Counted from the first letter of the stretch, positions 1 through 10,912 are shown. The stretch is 64,000 nt of DNA from Motacilla alba alba (GCF_015832195.1 NW_024037374.1:1984001-2048000); one strand, 5' to 3'. A program made the numbers and translations. Notes: generated by a model from the sequence alone, not told the origin.

Positions 1-9
1 TTAGCCATA

Positions 10-530
10 ATGAAACAGGATGACAGGGATGAGACCGTGCTTGATATGGCAAAGAAGCTGCGAGCATATGCAGATGCTGGACATGGCCCAACACACGCCA
101 GAATCGCAGCGGTGGAGACACGTCTGCAGAAGTTAGAGGACAAGATAGAGAAGAATCATAAGAAGCTCAGAGAGAGATTAAAGAAGACCTTCTCCAAATC
201 TCAGCAGTACAGATCAAAGATTCTGGTACCCAGTGCAGACGTTCCCCAGATGGAGAGAGAAGGTACACCCCACGAGCTGAGCTGTGGTTCTTCCTGCGTG
301 ATTGTGGAGAAAACATGAGGAGATGGGATGGAAGATCTACTGCTGCTCTGGCCCAACGGGTGCATGAATTGAAGGAAGACAAGGCTCAGAGAGGAAGTTC
401 CACCAAAAGGGAAGCAGCTCCAGTTGCCCGTACCCACACTGCCAGGTATGATGATGATGATGACGTGTTCGAGCCCCTTGAAGGAACCTCCAAGACATAT
501 GCCCAGGGAAAGAAGGATAGCCAGGCTTAG
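10..530 (+). pseudogene. ERV-L gag, C-terminal part
   Basis: Two overlapping open segments (10-318 and 315-530, different frames) encode the C-terminal part of an ERV-L Gag. The first is charged and heptad-like (Leu/Ile spaced in a Glu/Lys-rich stretch around residues 35-60), suggesting a coiled coil. The second ends in an acidic run of five Asp. No CCHC zinc knuckle is seen, in keeping with ERV-L. The same sequence lies in the inverted copy at 49.1-48.7 kb and 39.85-39.65 kb, where the provirus insertion splits it. The frame change near 200-310 shows the copy is broken. Its upstream part is outside the window. Confidence 0.75.
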
Positions 531-584
531 AGGGGCCCTGCCTCTGGCCAGGTAGAGGCTAGGGAAAACCATGTTTTCTGGACT

Positions 585-1132
585 GTGTGGATTCGTTGGC
601 CTGGCACGTCAGAACCACAAGAGTATAAAGCTTTGGTTGACACTGGTGCACGGTGCACATTAATCCCATCAAGACATGTGGGGACAGAACCTGTTTCTAT
701 TGCTGGTGTGACAGGGGGATCACAGGATTTCACTTTGGTGGAAGCTGAGGTGAGCCTGACTGGAAATGAGTGGAAGAGACACCCTATTGTGACAGGCCCA
801 TGGGCTCCATGTATTTTGGGCATAGATTATCTCCAAAGTGGGTATTTCAAAGACCAAAAGGACTCAGGTGGGCATTTGGGATAGCAGCTGTAGTGACAGA
901 GGGCGTCCAGCAATTGAACACCTTGCGTGGACTGACCGAGAATCCATCTACAGTAGAACTCCTGAAGGGAGAAGAGCAACAGGTACCAATTGCCACTTCC
1001 ACTGTGCATCGTCGACAGTATAGAACCACTGGAGATGCTGTGATTGCCATCCATAAGATGATCCGAGAGCTGGAGAGCCAAGGGGTGGTCAGCAAAACCC
1101 ACTCTCCCTTCAACATTTGGCCTGTGCCTTAA
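585..1132 (+). pseudogene. ERV-L protease and protease-RT linker, frameshifted
   Basis: Retroviral aspartic protease: the catalytic DTGA motif is at residues 19-22 of the segment starting at 585, and an ILGIDYL-type motif follows. The reading frame moves from 585-884 to the frame of 770-1132 near position 855. The inverted copy at 39598-39044 reads straight through this point and has one more A in the A-run, so a one-base deletion broke this copy. The downstream part is the linker into reverse transcriptase and ends at a stop at 1130. Protein cleavage by this protease is known for the family; activity here is excluded by the break. Confidence 0.8.
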
Positions 1133-1157
1133 TCTGAAGGAGAATGGAGAATGGAGA

Positions 1158-2125
1158 ATGACTGTGGACTACCATGCACTGAATGAAGTGACTCCACCAC
1201 TGAGCGCTGACGTGCCAGACATATTAGAGCTCCAGTACGAGCTGGAGTCCAAGGCAGCGAAGTGGTGTGCCACTATCAATATTGCCAATGCATTTTTCTC
1301 CATTCCTCTGGCAGCAGAATGCAGGCCTCAGTTTGCCTTCACGTGGGAGTGTGCAGTACACCTGGAACCGACTGCCCCGGGGGTGGAAGCACACCCCACC
1401 ATCTGCCAAGGACTGATCCAGACTGCACTAGAAAAGGGTGAGGCTCCAGAACATCTACAGGATATTGATGACGTCATTGTGTGGGGGAACACAGCTGCAG
1501 AAGTGTTTGAGAAAGGAGAGGAAATCATCCAAATCCTCCTGGGAGATGGTTTTGCCATCAGAAAGAGCAAGGTAAACCATCCAGTTTGTGAGATTCAGTT
1601 CCTAGGAGTAAAGTGGCAAGATGGTCAGCGTCGGATTCCTATGGATGTTATCAACAAGATGACAGCTATATCTCCACTGACCAATAAGAAGGAGACACAA
1701 GCTTTCCTAGGTGCCATAGGCTTTTGAAGAATGCACATTCCTGACTACCGTCAGATAGTGAGCCCTCTTTACCTGGTCACCTGGAAGAAGAACAATTTCC
1801 ACTGGGGCCCTGAGCAGCAACAAGCTTTTGCCCAGATTAAGCAGGAGATCGTTCATGCGGTAGCCCTTGGCCCAGTCAGGACAGGACCAGAGGTGAAGAA
1901 CATGCTCTACTCTGCAGCTGGGAGCCATGGTTTGTCCTGGAGCCTTTGCCAGAAGGTGCCTGGGGAGACTCGAGGCTGGCCACTGGGATTCTGGAGTCAA
2001 AGCTACAGAGGATCTGAATCTAACTACACTCCAAAAGAGAAAAAAAATCTTGGCTGCCTATGAAGGAGTCCAAGGTGCCTCAGAGGTGATTGGTATAGAA
2101 GCGCAAGTCCTCCTGGCACCCTGAC
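1158..2125 (+). pseudogene. ERV-L reverse transcriptase
   Basis: RNA-dependent DNA polymerase of the ERV-L. The palm region begins with a conserved Tyr-His-Ala-Leu-Asn block near residue 5, an N-A-F-F-S-I-P-L motif near residue 45, and the catalytic site written as D-I-D-D (residues ~106-109) where families usually have Y-x-D-D. The thumb and connection follow, with a TGA stop at 1725-1727 in an otherwise continuous frame to about 2063 and a frame change after an A-run near 2040. The region corresponding to 1130-1430 is absent from the inverted copy. Not functional. Confidence 0.82.
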
Positions 2126-2325
2126 TGCTGGTGCTGGGGTGGATGTTCAAAGGAAATGTTCCTTCCACCCACCATGCCACCAGTGCTACGTGGAGCAAGT
2201 GGATTGCTCTTATCACACACAGCGTGCCTGAATGGGTAAACTGAATTGCTCTGGGATTTTCAAGGTAATTACAAATTTCACCCGAAGGTGCAAATTTTGG
2301 TTTCACAGATGAAGAACAAGAACCA

Positions 2326-2856
2326 GTGACACGGGCTGAAAAAGCTCCTCCATATAACCAACTGCCCCCAGAGGAAACACACTACGCTCTTTTCACTGAC
2401 GGTTCCTGTCGCATCGTAGGAATGAATCGGAATTGGAAAGGAGCTGTAAGGAGCCCCACACAAAAGGTTGCACAAGCTACTGAAGGAGAAGGTGGATCGA
2501 GCCAACTTACGGAACTCAAAACTGTTCACCTGGCCCTGGACATTGACGAAAGAGAGAAATGGCCAAAGCTCTACTTCTGCATTGACTCATGGATGGTAGC
2601 CAGCGTTCTGTGGGGATGGCTGGAAAGGTGGAATGAGCCAAATTGGCAGCGTAGAGGAAAACCAGTTTGGGCTGCTGAAGAGTGGAAAGACATCGCTACC
2701 AGGGTAGGGAGGCTACCAGTGAAAGTCCACTATGTAGATGCCCATGTCCCCAAGAGTCGGGCTAATGAGGAGCACCAAAACAATGAGCAGGTAGATCAGG
2801 CAGCAAAAATAGGGGTGTCGAAGACAGACTTCGATTTGCAACATAAGGGGGAATAG
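2326..2856 (+). pseudogene. ERV-L RNase H domain
   Basis: 176-residue open segment with the four acidic positions of retroviral RNase H: FTDGS (D near residue 24), TELK (E near 63), CIDSW (D near 84) and QVDQAA (D near 157). It degrades RNA in RNA:DNA hybrids during reverse transcription. It is the longest undisturbed domain of this copy, ends at a stop at 2854-2856 and runs directly into the integrase region. The inverted ERV-L copy has lost this domain. The upstream stretch 2126-2325 is the degenerate connection domain, with no open frame of note. Confidence 0.83.
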
Positions 2857-3723
2857 TTCCTAGGTCGATGGGCCCATGATGCCTCAGGCCATCAGGGCAG
2901 AGATGCCACCTATAAGTGGGCACAGGACCGAGGGGTGGATTTAAGCATGGACAGTGTTTCTCAGGTTATCCATGACTGTGAGATGTGTGCTGCCATCAAG
3001 CAGGCCAAGCGAGTGAAGGCCCTGTGGTATGGTGGGTGTTGGTCCAAGTACAAGTATGGGGAGGCCTGGCAGATTGACTGCATCACACTGTCCCAGACAC
3101 GCCAAGGCAAGCGCTATGTGCTGACCATGGTGGAAGCCATCACGGGATGGTTGGAAACCTACCCTGTGCCTCACACCACTGCCCAGAACACCATCCTGGG
3201 CCTGGAAAAGCAAATCCTGTAGAGACATGGCACCCCTGAGAGTATTGAGTTGGACAACGGGACCCATTTCAAGAACAGCCTTATCAATACCTGGGCCAGG
3301 GAACATGGCATTGAATGGATATATCATATCCCTTATTGTGCACCAGCTACCAAGAAAATTGAACGGTGCAACAGACTGTGTAAGACTACCCTAAAGGCAA
3401 TTGGTGAGAGAACTTTTAGAAATTGGGAAATGAACTTAGCCAAAGCCACCTGGATGGTCAACACCTGAGGGTCCATCAATTGAGCTGGTCCTGCCCAGTC
3501 TGAACCCTTGCACACAGTGGATGGAGATAAAGTCCCTGTGGTACATATGAAAGGTATTTTGGGAAAGACTGTTTGGATTAATCCCACCTCAGGCAAAGAC
3601 AAACCCACCTGTGGGATTGTTTTTGCTCAAGGACCTGCTTACACTTGGAGGGTAATGCAGAAAGATGGAGAAAGCTGTTGTGTACCACTGGGAAACCTGG
3701 TCTTAAGTGAGAGCTGTGTGTAA
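2857..3723 (+). pseudogene. ERV-L integrase
   Basis: Integrase joins viral DNA ends to the host chromosome. The N-terminal HHCC zinc motif is visible (His residues near 2875-2895, CEMC near 2980-2990). The DDE core follows: D in QIDCITL (~3078), D in ELDNGTH (~3255) and E in KIERCN (~3360). The C-terminal domain is at 3508-3723 and resembles the ERV-L type (HTVDGDKVPVVH). In-frame stops at 3220-3222 (TAG), 3466-3468 (TGA) and about 3481 show it is dead. It ends 45 bases before the 3' LTR with no env reading frame in between. Confidence 0.84.
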
Positions 3724-3768
3724 GGTTTCATTGTGAGGCAGATGGAAATAGAATAAGGGGTAGATAAT

Positions 3769-4409
3769 GTCCTGGATTGCCAAGCAATTTGCATTTTATT
3801 TGCCATCTGTATGGCAGTTGTCTTCTGTTAAGTGGGCAGTTTTCCTTATCTCTTCCATAACCATCCTCCCTCTGGTGGGACATCTGCTGATAACAGGCTA
3901 TTCAATGTCACTCATGGCTGATAAGAACTATAGCATCCCACTGTGAGATGCTCTGCCCAGAGGGAGGAGCCAAGCATTCCTACCCAAATAAAATCTGGAG
4001 GCTCTGGAACACCAGCACGGCTTTGCTCCACTGGATTTCCCAGAGGAACAGTTGCCTCTTCCACTGGATCTTCAGAGGAAGACTACACCCTTTTTCTGCA
4101 GGATCCCTGCTCCAACAGAACCACACCTGACACTCCAGGAGGACTGCAGCCACATTTCCAATTGCACTGCTACCAACACCCTGACCAACAGGGTGTCAGG
4201 TTGTGTTCTGACTCTGTCAGTGCTGTTTTAGTTTATTGCATTGTTTATTTTATCCTTTCATTTTCTTCCCTATTAAAGAACTGTTATTTCCTGCTCCCAT
4301 ATTTTTGACTGAGAGCCTGAGAGCCCCTTAATTTGAAATTTATAGCAGTTTGAGGGGGTGGGGGATTTCACATTCTCCATTTCAGGGGAGGCTCCTGCCT
4401 TCCTTAGCA
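3769..4409 (+). repeat. ERV-L copy 1 3' LTR
   Basis: About 641 bases starting TGTCCTGG directly after a purine-rich tract (GAATAAGGGG near 3751) and ending in TTAGCA. AATAAA occurs at 3987-3992 and a second ATTAAAG-type signal near 4270. The 5' partner is outside the window, so the exact right end is uncertain by a few bases. The LTR of the inverted ERV-L copy also starts TGTCCT but is otherwise a different sequence. Small open frames at 3943-4308 inside it are chance. Confidence 0.72.
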
Positions 4410-4431
4410 CACACCTGTATTTTTAAACCAA

Positions 4432-5763
4432 GACAATGTTAAAGGACATCAAAAAGTGGTGACTCAAGAGGAGCAAGGGAACAATTTAGCCAATTTAGAA
4501 GCTAAAAATGCAGCTGAATCAGAGATAGAAAAATTAATGATAGTATTAACACCCATGAGAGAAATGCAAAAAGTCCCTGTATTCAGTGGGACAGAAGAGG
4601 AAGAACTCCTTAAAATAGGAGCCAAGAAAGATAACAAAGGGAAGTGCAGATTAGCAGATGGGAGGCAAATGTTGAATAAAACCCTGGCCAAGAAAATGCT
4701 AGAAGGCATACCTGGAACAACACACTGGGGTACTCAAGTGCTAAGTGATCAATTTCTAAGGGACTGGGGCTGCATAGGAATTTTGGGAATAGCTGAGCAA
4801 GTAACTGAATGGTGTGTGATATGTCAACAAGTGAATAAGAAAATCATGAGGAAAACACCCAGAGGAGAGTGAGAACGAGCCTTAAGGCCTTTTCAAAACA
4901 TCCAAGTAGACTTTACTGAGCTTCCCCAGGTACAACGGTGGAAGTTTTTGCCAGTGGTAGTAGATCACTTGACTCATTGGGTAGAGGTGGTACCCACTGT
5001 GAAAGCCAATGCCAATGTTGTGAGTAAAACATTTCTAGAATCAATCATTCCCTAGTATGGGATGATAAACAGGATTGATTCAGACCAGGGAACTCATTTC
5101 ACATCGAAGATATTGCCGAAAGTTGTTCAACCCCTGGGAATGAAATGGGAGTGACACACCCCATGGCATCCACAGAGTTCCGGTCGGGTTGAGAGAATGA
5201 ATCAAACTCTGAAAAGAGCTCTAGTTATGCTAATGACTGAAACCTGAATGTCATGGATCAAATGTCTCCCTTTGGCCTTATTAAGAATTAGAACCCAACC
5301 CCAGTCAGATCTGGGCATCTCACCCTATGAAATGATGTTTGGGTTACCCTTCCTGACCTCACCCCAGAAGGTTGCCCCCTGTGAGGAAGGGGAAACCAAT
5401 GCCAAGAAATATGTTCTGTCTCTAGCACAAACCTTAGAAGGGCTAAGACATAAAGGGGCAATTCCTCAAACTACCACCCTGGATTTCAGAATCCATAAGA
5501 TTAATCCTGGGGATTGGGGGATGATTAAGTCATGGAGAGATCAGCCTCTAACTCCTCAGTGGGAAGGTCCCTTTCAGCTACTGCTCACCATGGAATCAGC
5601 CATGCAAACTGCAGAGCGGGGATGGACTCATGGCAACAGCATCAAAGGCCCACTAGAAGAACCCAAAGAGTGGACTATAACATCCAGGCCAGGGGAAACA
5701 AGATTGACTCTCAAGCAGAGACTGAAAGACAACCAGAAAAACACCACGACACCCAAAAAGTAG
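4432..5763 (+). pseudogene. Class I ERV pol, end of RNase H and integrase
   Basis: One frame is shared by 4456-4872 and 5248-5763. The CVICQQ part of the zinc motif lies near 4818. The DDE core is visible: D in QVDFTEL (~4910), D in DSDQGTHF (~5085), E in RVERMNQ (~5192). The C-terminal domain has the typical ALLRIR...SPYEMMFG block and a P-G-D-W motif before a WEGPFQ block. In-frame stops at 4870 (TGA), 5053 (TAG), 5152 (TGA) and 5245 (TGA). Copy B has sense codons at 5053, 5152 and 5245, so those stops arose after the two copies diverged. Confidence 0.82.
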
Positions 5764-6342
5764 AGTCAAGCTTCCACCAACCAGCTTGAGAACTGTCTTC
5801 CTGTTTTCATGAGTGAGAATTACCAGCATCTGGTGAGGGGAAGTACACAAGAGACTGTAAAAGGTAATGGGACAGCTTCCTTAGGAAAATCAGACAAAGG
5901 AAGGAGGGCAAGACCAGGTTGGCCCCTTTGTTTGCTACCAAGAAGGCTCCAAAACCCTGCTGCAGGTAGGAACCCTCTAGTCATGGTAAGGTAGGGACAA
6001 AAGGCCATACTGGACCTCTATCATTCCTCAGCTGTCTTTTAATACAACAGGGACTAGAGGGCAGGACCGAGTCAGCCTCTGTACTCACCCCTAAGATATA
6101 CTGACTATAGGCAGCAACCACATAGGCACGGTAGATGGGAGTCAAAGCCATACTGGACCTCTGTGATGCCCTTTTGTCCATTCCAAATTAGTGTGTCTAA
6201 GGAAAACATGAGATTTTTTTCTCCTGTTCCAACTGTCCTTGCCCACATCAACAGATGCTGGGATGACTCATTCAAGAGAGAGAGAAAATTTTTGACTTTA
6301 TTGTTTGAGCAAAATGACTTCTAGAAAAAGAAAAGGGGGGTT
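5764..6342 (+). other. Post-pol remnant without env
   Basis: About 580 bases between the integrase frame and the LTR. No env-like open frame, signal peptide or transmembrane segment is visible; the small ORFs here are shadows. A purine tract (A-rich then G6) at about 6323-6340 is the polypurine tract priming plus-strand synthesis. The same sequence with the same length is at 61030-61611, so the env loss predates the A/B duplication. Confidence 0.6.
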
Positions 6343-6766
6343 TGTTATAGATGAGTAATCCTATGGTTGACTCTCACAACTGAGGGGTGAATATTAAATA
6401 TAGGTACAGAGAAGTTGTGTAGATGTATAGTTATCTTTCCCCTCCCCCTTGCATTGTTATCACAGGATGGCCTCAGTAGTTGGGGCATTTGGGAGGGTGG
6501 GCTTCTTACTATGGCAGCACCTGACCTCCAATCAAGCTGTAAGAAAGTGATCTCCACCACTGGACAGCAAAGAAGGAGTTGATTGAAAAGACTTTGGGAG
6601 GAGCTAGAGGTATACAAGACAGAACATACATTTTGTGGATTAGCACATTGTGACTGAATCCTTTACTCCTGGCACTGTATTCTTTTCTTTTTTCAGTCTT
6701 CATTTGTATTTTGATAAGGTCTTAAAAAAACATTTAAATTTTTGAAAGTAAAAACCATTTCTCACA
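6343..6766 (+). repeat. Class I ERV LTR, copy A
   Basis: 424-base LTR starting TGTTATAGATGAG after the purine tract and ending TCTCACA. Copy B (61612-62035) is the same length. The polyadenylation signal seen in B (TTAATAAACC) is changed here to an A-run near 6723. The sequence right of 6766 is the receptor-flanking segment that in the inverted arm R (near 36127) has no LTR, so the right insertion boundary is well defined. Confidence 0.75.
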
Positions 6767-8425
6767 TGAGGTTGTAGAATGTGCGTCAAGGTTATCCACC
6801 GAGGGTCAGCTCTCAAGATAAAATTTCTCTGACCTGGCCAGACCTCCTTAGGAGAGACCCTGGATCAATATCAATCACAGAATATTGCAATCACCTCTTG
6901 TATAATATAAACAGCAATAAAAGACACCCTTTAGGGCAGGAATACATATTTCTTAGAAGCTCATTGAAATATTTCTCCACAACTGTAAAAGGAAAACTTC
7001 CTGATGAACTGTTCCAGACCAAGGGAAAATCAGGGAAGACCCATGGTTTGTCAGGACTTGCTTGATCCTAATGAGCCCAGTGGTGCATTTGGAGCTGAGC
7101 CCTGGAACCTCAGGGCCTCAGAGCAGATTGCACAAAACTTTCCAGCAGTCAAAGTCAGAAAAAAACCCCCAATATTTCTGAAAGCATTATTGGGTCCCCC
7201 TGAGTTCCATCCCCAACACAGACCACTCATGGACTCCTTCGAGGAGAGAATTGGAGGCCAGGATGGCACAAAAACCGCTCAGAGACTCAGTGTGGGAAAG
7301 AAAAATCCAAAGTACTTTAAAAACTTTGAGTATCTCAAAGTATTAATGAGCTGCACTGAGTATCAACACAGAGCTCTCAAGGGACTCGTTAAAGCAGATA
7401 ATTAATGCCAGTGATGGGTGAAATTTTCACAGAGTCTGTATCAAAAGGGAAACACCAAGTACCTAAAAAAACCTGAAGTTCCTTAAAGTAATAATGAGCC
7501 CCAATGAATGTTGCAACTGACAAAGCCTCTCCAGGGACTAATTAAAGCAGATAATTGAAGGCTATGATTGCAAAAAAACTCTCAGAGACTCCAGGGCAAA
7601 AGCAAAACCCAAAGTCCTTGGAAAACCCTGCAGTCCCTGGGAGCATGAAGGAGCCCCCAGGGCCATTGCTGAGCAAGGCTCCCCAGGGACTCCTTCCAGC
7701 AGATCCTTGAGGCCACTGGTATGTGGGCTAGGGGGGGATGCTGAGGGCAGGACAAGGGGCTGCCAGTGCCCAGCCTGGCTGGGGCTGTGCCAGGAGGCCC
7801 CAGGGCCTCAGGACAAGGTGTCTCCTGCCAGCCCTTGGTGGCACAGAGCCTGCTGTGCCCCAGGGCACCAAGCCTTGGCTTCTTTTCGTCCCCACCTGTC
7901 ATCACTGCCTGCAGTTCTCTGCTCTGCCTAGGGCCTGGGGACACTTTCTCAGTCGTGTCCCTCCCTGGGACCCATTAAAAGTGAAGGAAAATTTAGAGTT
8001 GGATTCTGACTTGGAGTTCTGCAGAGGTTTCTTCAGCTGCCTCTCAGGGACTGATGTTCAGGGCATGAGCACAAAGCCCCAGAGGGTCATTAAAGTCCTT
8101 GTGCTGTGGCTGTGCTGCTGAGCTGGGCTGGGCTCCTGGCAGAGAGGCAGCTCCTGGTAACCAAGAAGAGCTTGAAAAGCACATTTCTCTTGCTGAGAAG
8201 CTCTTCTGCCAGCCCAGCAGGGCTGGGGCACTGCCTGCAGCCAGCCCGGGCACAGCACAGAGGCACAGAGAGCTTCAATCAGTCAGGGCTGGGAAGGTGC
8301 TGAGAAGTGCCTGGGGCAGAATCCCTGCCAGCCCTTGGCACAGGAACCTCTGGCTGCAGGACAATGCAGCTGCAGCTCCTGGAGTGATCTCCTACAGCTG
8401 GAACATCCCAATGCCTACAGACCCT
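6767..8425 (+). repeat. Receptor 5' flanking segment, copy A (present three times)
   Basis: Non-coding segment upstream of the receptor gene, also at 62036-63687 (direct) and 35950-34320 (inverted). It contains degenerate internal repeats: a unit ending in phrases like 'CAGGGACTCCTT' and 'ATTAATGAGCCCCACTGAGT' recurs about every 120-180 bases between 7050 and 7700. Every ORF here exists in similar form in all three copies without sign of codon selection, so I treat them as shadows. The segment ends at a GTGAGT splice-donor-like site at 8426 shared by all three copies. Confidence 0.75.
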
Positions 8426-9946
8426 GTGAGTACAACTCTGGGTATTTCTGGTGCAGGGGAGGTGAAATGCTCATGAAGTTCTGACATGCTGAGGTGTTCT
8501 GATCAGCCATAGAATATTTCCTAGACAAGGATTTTGATAAAAATTAGAAGTTTCCAAAGTCTAAGTATTCAGTTTCCTACTATTGGAGAATTGCAGGGAG
8601 GGAGGGAGAAATATGAAAGGATGATCATGAATTATTAGTGATGAATTTTGACAGGTGCCTGAGAGATCTGAAGTATTATTTTTAGTGATCAATAGGTTCA
8701 CAGCAGATCCCTAATGTGCCTTCAGACACTCTGGCCATGGACAGCAGCAGCATCACCTTTGCTGGACCCATCAGGCTCAGTCTGAGCTGTCCTTTCTCCA
8801 AGCTGCAAACACAACCTGACCCCAGCCAGCGCCCTGCACACAGGCAGGCTTCTGTAGGGCCAAGGAGAGTGCACAGAGATTTGGGGGGTGTGAGTGCTGG
8901 CAGGGAGAGATCAGGCCCAGGGAATCACCTGCAGGAGGAAAATCTGCAGGAAGCAGAGAGAAGATCAGGGAAGGAGGGAAAACAAAACCCAGAAATGCTG
9001 TGGCAGGGAGAGTTTAGAGATGTCCACAGGAGCCTCTCCAGTGCAGCCCCTCCTTCTGAACAAGCCCCCTCCCTCCTGTGCCCCAGCCAAGCCTCTGCTC
9101 TCAGGGCTGGGGTTCCAAGGCGTGAAGCCCCTCCTGTGCAGGCAGAGCTGCAGCAGAGCCATGGGGCAGCTCTGCAGCCCCGGGCCCAGTTCCCTCTGCA
9201 GAGCACAGGGCTGGGAGCAGCTGCCCGGCACTGGGGGCTCTGTCAGGGGGCACAGCTGGCTCAGGGTGACGCTGTCCCCAGTGCCCGGCTCTGGGCAATG
9301 CTGTCAGTGCAGCCAGGGAAGGAGCTGCATCTCCCTCAATCCAGTGCCATCAGAAGGACCCTTGGAATTCACCCTGAGATTTCAGTTTAATCTGGGAGCT
9401 TCAATCCAGGATGCAGACCTGTCCTGGAGCATCTCTGAGTTATAAGATTGATGGGGAAAGGCAGAGGTGTTGTGTCACTGAAAATGCTGTTAGGTTTGTG
9501 AAATGAGCAACGTGAGTCCTTGGCTACAAATGTGGAGCTGGGCTGTGGTGGATCCATCTGCTCTTAGAAGTACCTTCGAGTTTTAAAAAGGAAACATGGG
9601 AGGGTGATGACCCTCCACCCGAAAAACATTAAAGCCCAGAGAAAATCTGAGCAAGTCAGAACGACAGACCATCTCCCCTCAATCTCCACTCATATTCTTG
9701 CCTCACAGAACTTGATATGTTCTCCCTGAGGGCAGCAGAAATGCTGAGACTTTCTGATATCAAAGACTACCAGGAAGCATGGAGAAAATAAAAAGAAAAC
9801 TTCAGAACTCTTAAACACAGAAGCATGTCCGTGTGTGTTACAGAGGAGGGTGTATGGGAAATGGCTTTCATTTTGGTTGCAGGTATCTCCTCTAACTCTT
9901 CACTGTCCTTTCTCCATGAACAGGTCCCCATGTGCAGCCACAGCAA
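8426..9946 (+). other. Region between shared donor-like site and receptor start (possible intron)
   Basis: From GTGAGT at 8426 to a pyrimidine-rich stretch and acceptor-like CAG ending near 9923, shortly before the receptor start codon. A 224-codon open frame (8716-9390) and an overlapping one (8894-9445) lie here, but neither resembles a family I know and neither is present in arm R, so I do not call them genes. The simplest reading is an intron separating an untranslated 5' exon from the coding exon. Confidence 0.45.
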
Positions 9947-10876
9947 ATGTCCAACAGCAGCTCCATCAGCCACTTCCTCCTGCTGGCATTGGCAGACACG
10001 CGGCAGCTGCAGCTGCTGCACTTCTGCCTCTTGCTGGGCATCTCCCTGGCTGCCCTCCTGGGCAACGGCCTCATCATCAGCGCCGTAGCCTGCGGCCAGC
10101 ACCTGCACACGCCCATGTTCTTCTTCCTGCTCAACCTGGCCCTCACTGACCTGGGCTCCATCTGCACCACTGTGCCCAAAGCCATGCACAATTCCCTCTG
10201 GGACACCAGGAACATCTCCTACACAGGATGTGCTGCACAGCTCTTTTTCTTTGTGTTCTTCATCTCAGCAGAGCTTTCCCTCCTGACCATCATGTGCTAC
10301 GACCGCTACGTGTCCATCTGCAAACCCCTGCACTACGGGAACCTCCTGGGCAGCAGAGCTTGTGCCCACATGGCAGCAGCTGCCTGGGCCAGTGCCTTTC
10401 TCAATGCTCTCATGCACACAGCCAATACATTTTCCCTGCCCCTGTGCCATGGCAATGCCCTGGGCCAGTTCTGTGAAATCCCACAGATCCTCAAGCTCTC
10501 CTGCTCCAAATCCTATCTCAGGGAACTGGGGCTTCTTACTGTTAGTGGCTGTTTAGGACTCGGCTGTTTTGTGTTCATTGTTTTCTCCTATGTGCAGATC
10601 TTCAGGGCTGTGCTGAGGATCCCCTCTGAGCAGGGACGGCACAAAGCCTTTTCCACCTGCCTCCCTCACCTGGCTGTGGTCTCCCTGTTCGTCAGCACTG
10701 TCATGTTTGCTCACCTGAAGCCCCCCTCCATGTCCTCCCCATCCCTGGATCTGGCCCTGTCAGTTCTGTACTCGGTGGTGCCTCCAGCCCTGAACCCCCT
10801 CATCTACAGCCTGAGGAACCAGGAGCTCAAGGCTGCAGTGTGGACACTGATGACTGGATGGTTTCAGAAACATTAA
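9947..10876 (+). CDS. Olfactory receptor, OR14-like (gamma-c), intact
   Basis: Single-exon seven-helix odorant receptor of 309 residues, a normal length. Start chosen at 9947 because the protein from there (MSNSS) matches the start in arm R; the ATG five codons upstream (9932) is not in frame in the paralogue. Visible: N-glycosylation site at N3, GN of helix 1 at 39-40, PMFFFL at 56-61, conserved Cys95, MCYDRYVSIC at 116-125 (the MAYDRY motif at helix 3), SY at 214-215, KAFSTCLPHL at 233-242 and NPLIY at 283-287. Acts in the plasma membrane of olfactory neurons through a G protein (family knowledge). One Phe codon of the usual QFFCEIP block (residues ~174-178) is missing, a 3-base deletion relative to the paralogue. 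No stop or frameshift. Confidence 0.93.
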   Translation: MSNSSSISHFLLLALADTRQLQLLHFCLLLGISLAALLGNGLIISAVACGQHLHTPMFFFLLNLALTDLGSICTTVPKAMHNSLWDTRNISYTGCAAQLFFFVFFISAELSLLTIMCYDRYVSICKPLHYGNLLGSRACAHMAAAAWASAFLNALMHTANTFSLPLCHGNALGQFCEIPQILKLSCSKSYLRELGLLTVSGCLGLGCFVFIVFSYVQIFRAVLRIPSEQGRHKAFSTCLPHLAVVSLFVSTVMFAHLKPPSMSSPSLDLALSVLYSVVPPALNPLIYSLRNQELKAAVWTLMTGWFQKH

Positions 10877-10906
10877 ACTGCTGGCCTATTACTGCAAATC
10901 ACTTGT

Positions 10907-10912
10907 AATAAA
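10907..10912 (+). promoter_or_regulatory. Polyadenylation signal of OR14-like gene, copy A
   Basis: AATAAA 30 bases after the receptor stop codon. The paralogue in arm R has the same hexamer at the equivalent place (32521-32526, minus strand), so it is conserved between copies. Confidence 0.6.

Larger units (their letters stand above)
1..4409 (+). mobile_element. ERV-L (class III) provirus, copy 1, 5' end beyond window
   Basis: Remnant of a class III endogenous retrovirus read in order: gag C-terminus, aspartic protease, reverse transcriptase, RNase H, integrase, a purine tract near 3751-3767 and a 3' LTR. The integrase has the ERV-L-type order of motifs and no env follows it, as expected for ERV-L. 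The gag N-terminus and 5' LTR lie left of the window. Several stops and frameshifts make it non-functional. It ends inside a class I ERV pol remnant, whose homologue at 59.7 kb shows where the interrupted sequence resumes (about 4436). The same internal sequence occurs again, inverted, at 38-50 kb. Confidence 0.88.
4410..6766 (+). mobile_element. Class I ERV remnant, copy A (RNase H end - integrase - LTR)
   Basis: Degenerate 3' part of a gammaretrovirus-like (class I) ERV: end of RNase H, integrase, a short non-coding stretch, a purine tract and one LTR. The left end is cut by the ERV-L 3' LTR. A second copy with the same gene order and the same flanking sequence beyond the LTR lies at 59344-62035, so A and B are duplicates of one locus and not independent insertions. 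There is no env gene between integrase and LTR. Confidence 0.82.

Noticed and set aside
8716..9445. 224- and 183-codon frames upstream of the receptor
   Set aside because: Not kept in arm R or copy B, no family resemblance, lies in the likely intron.
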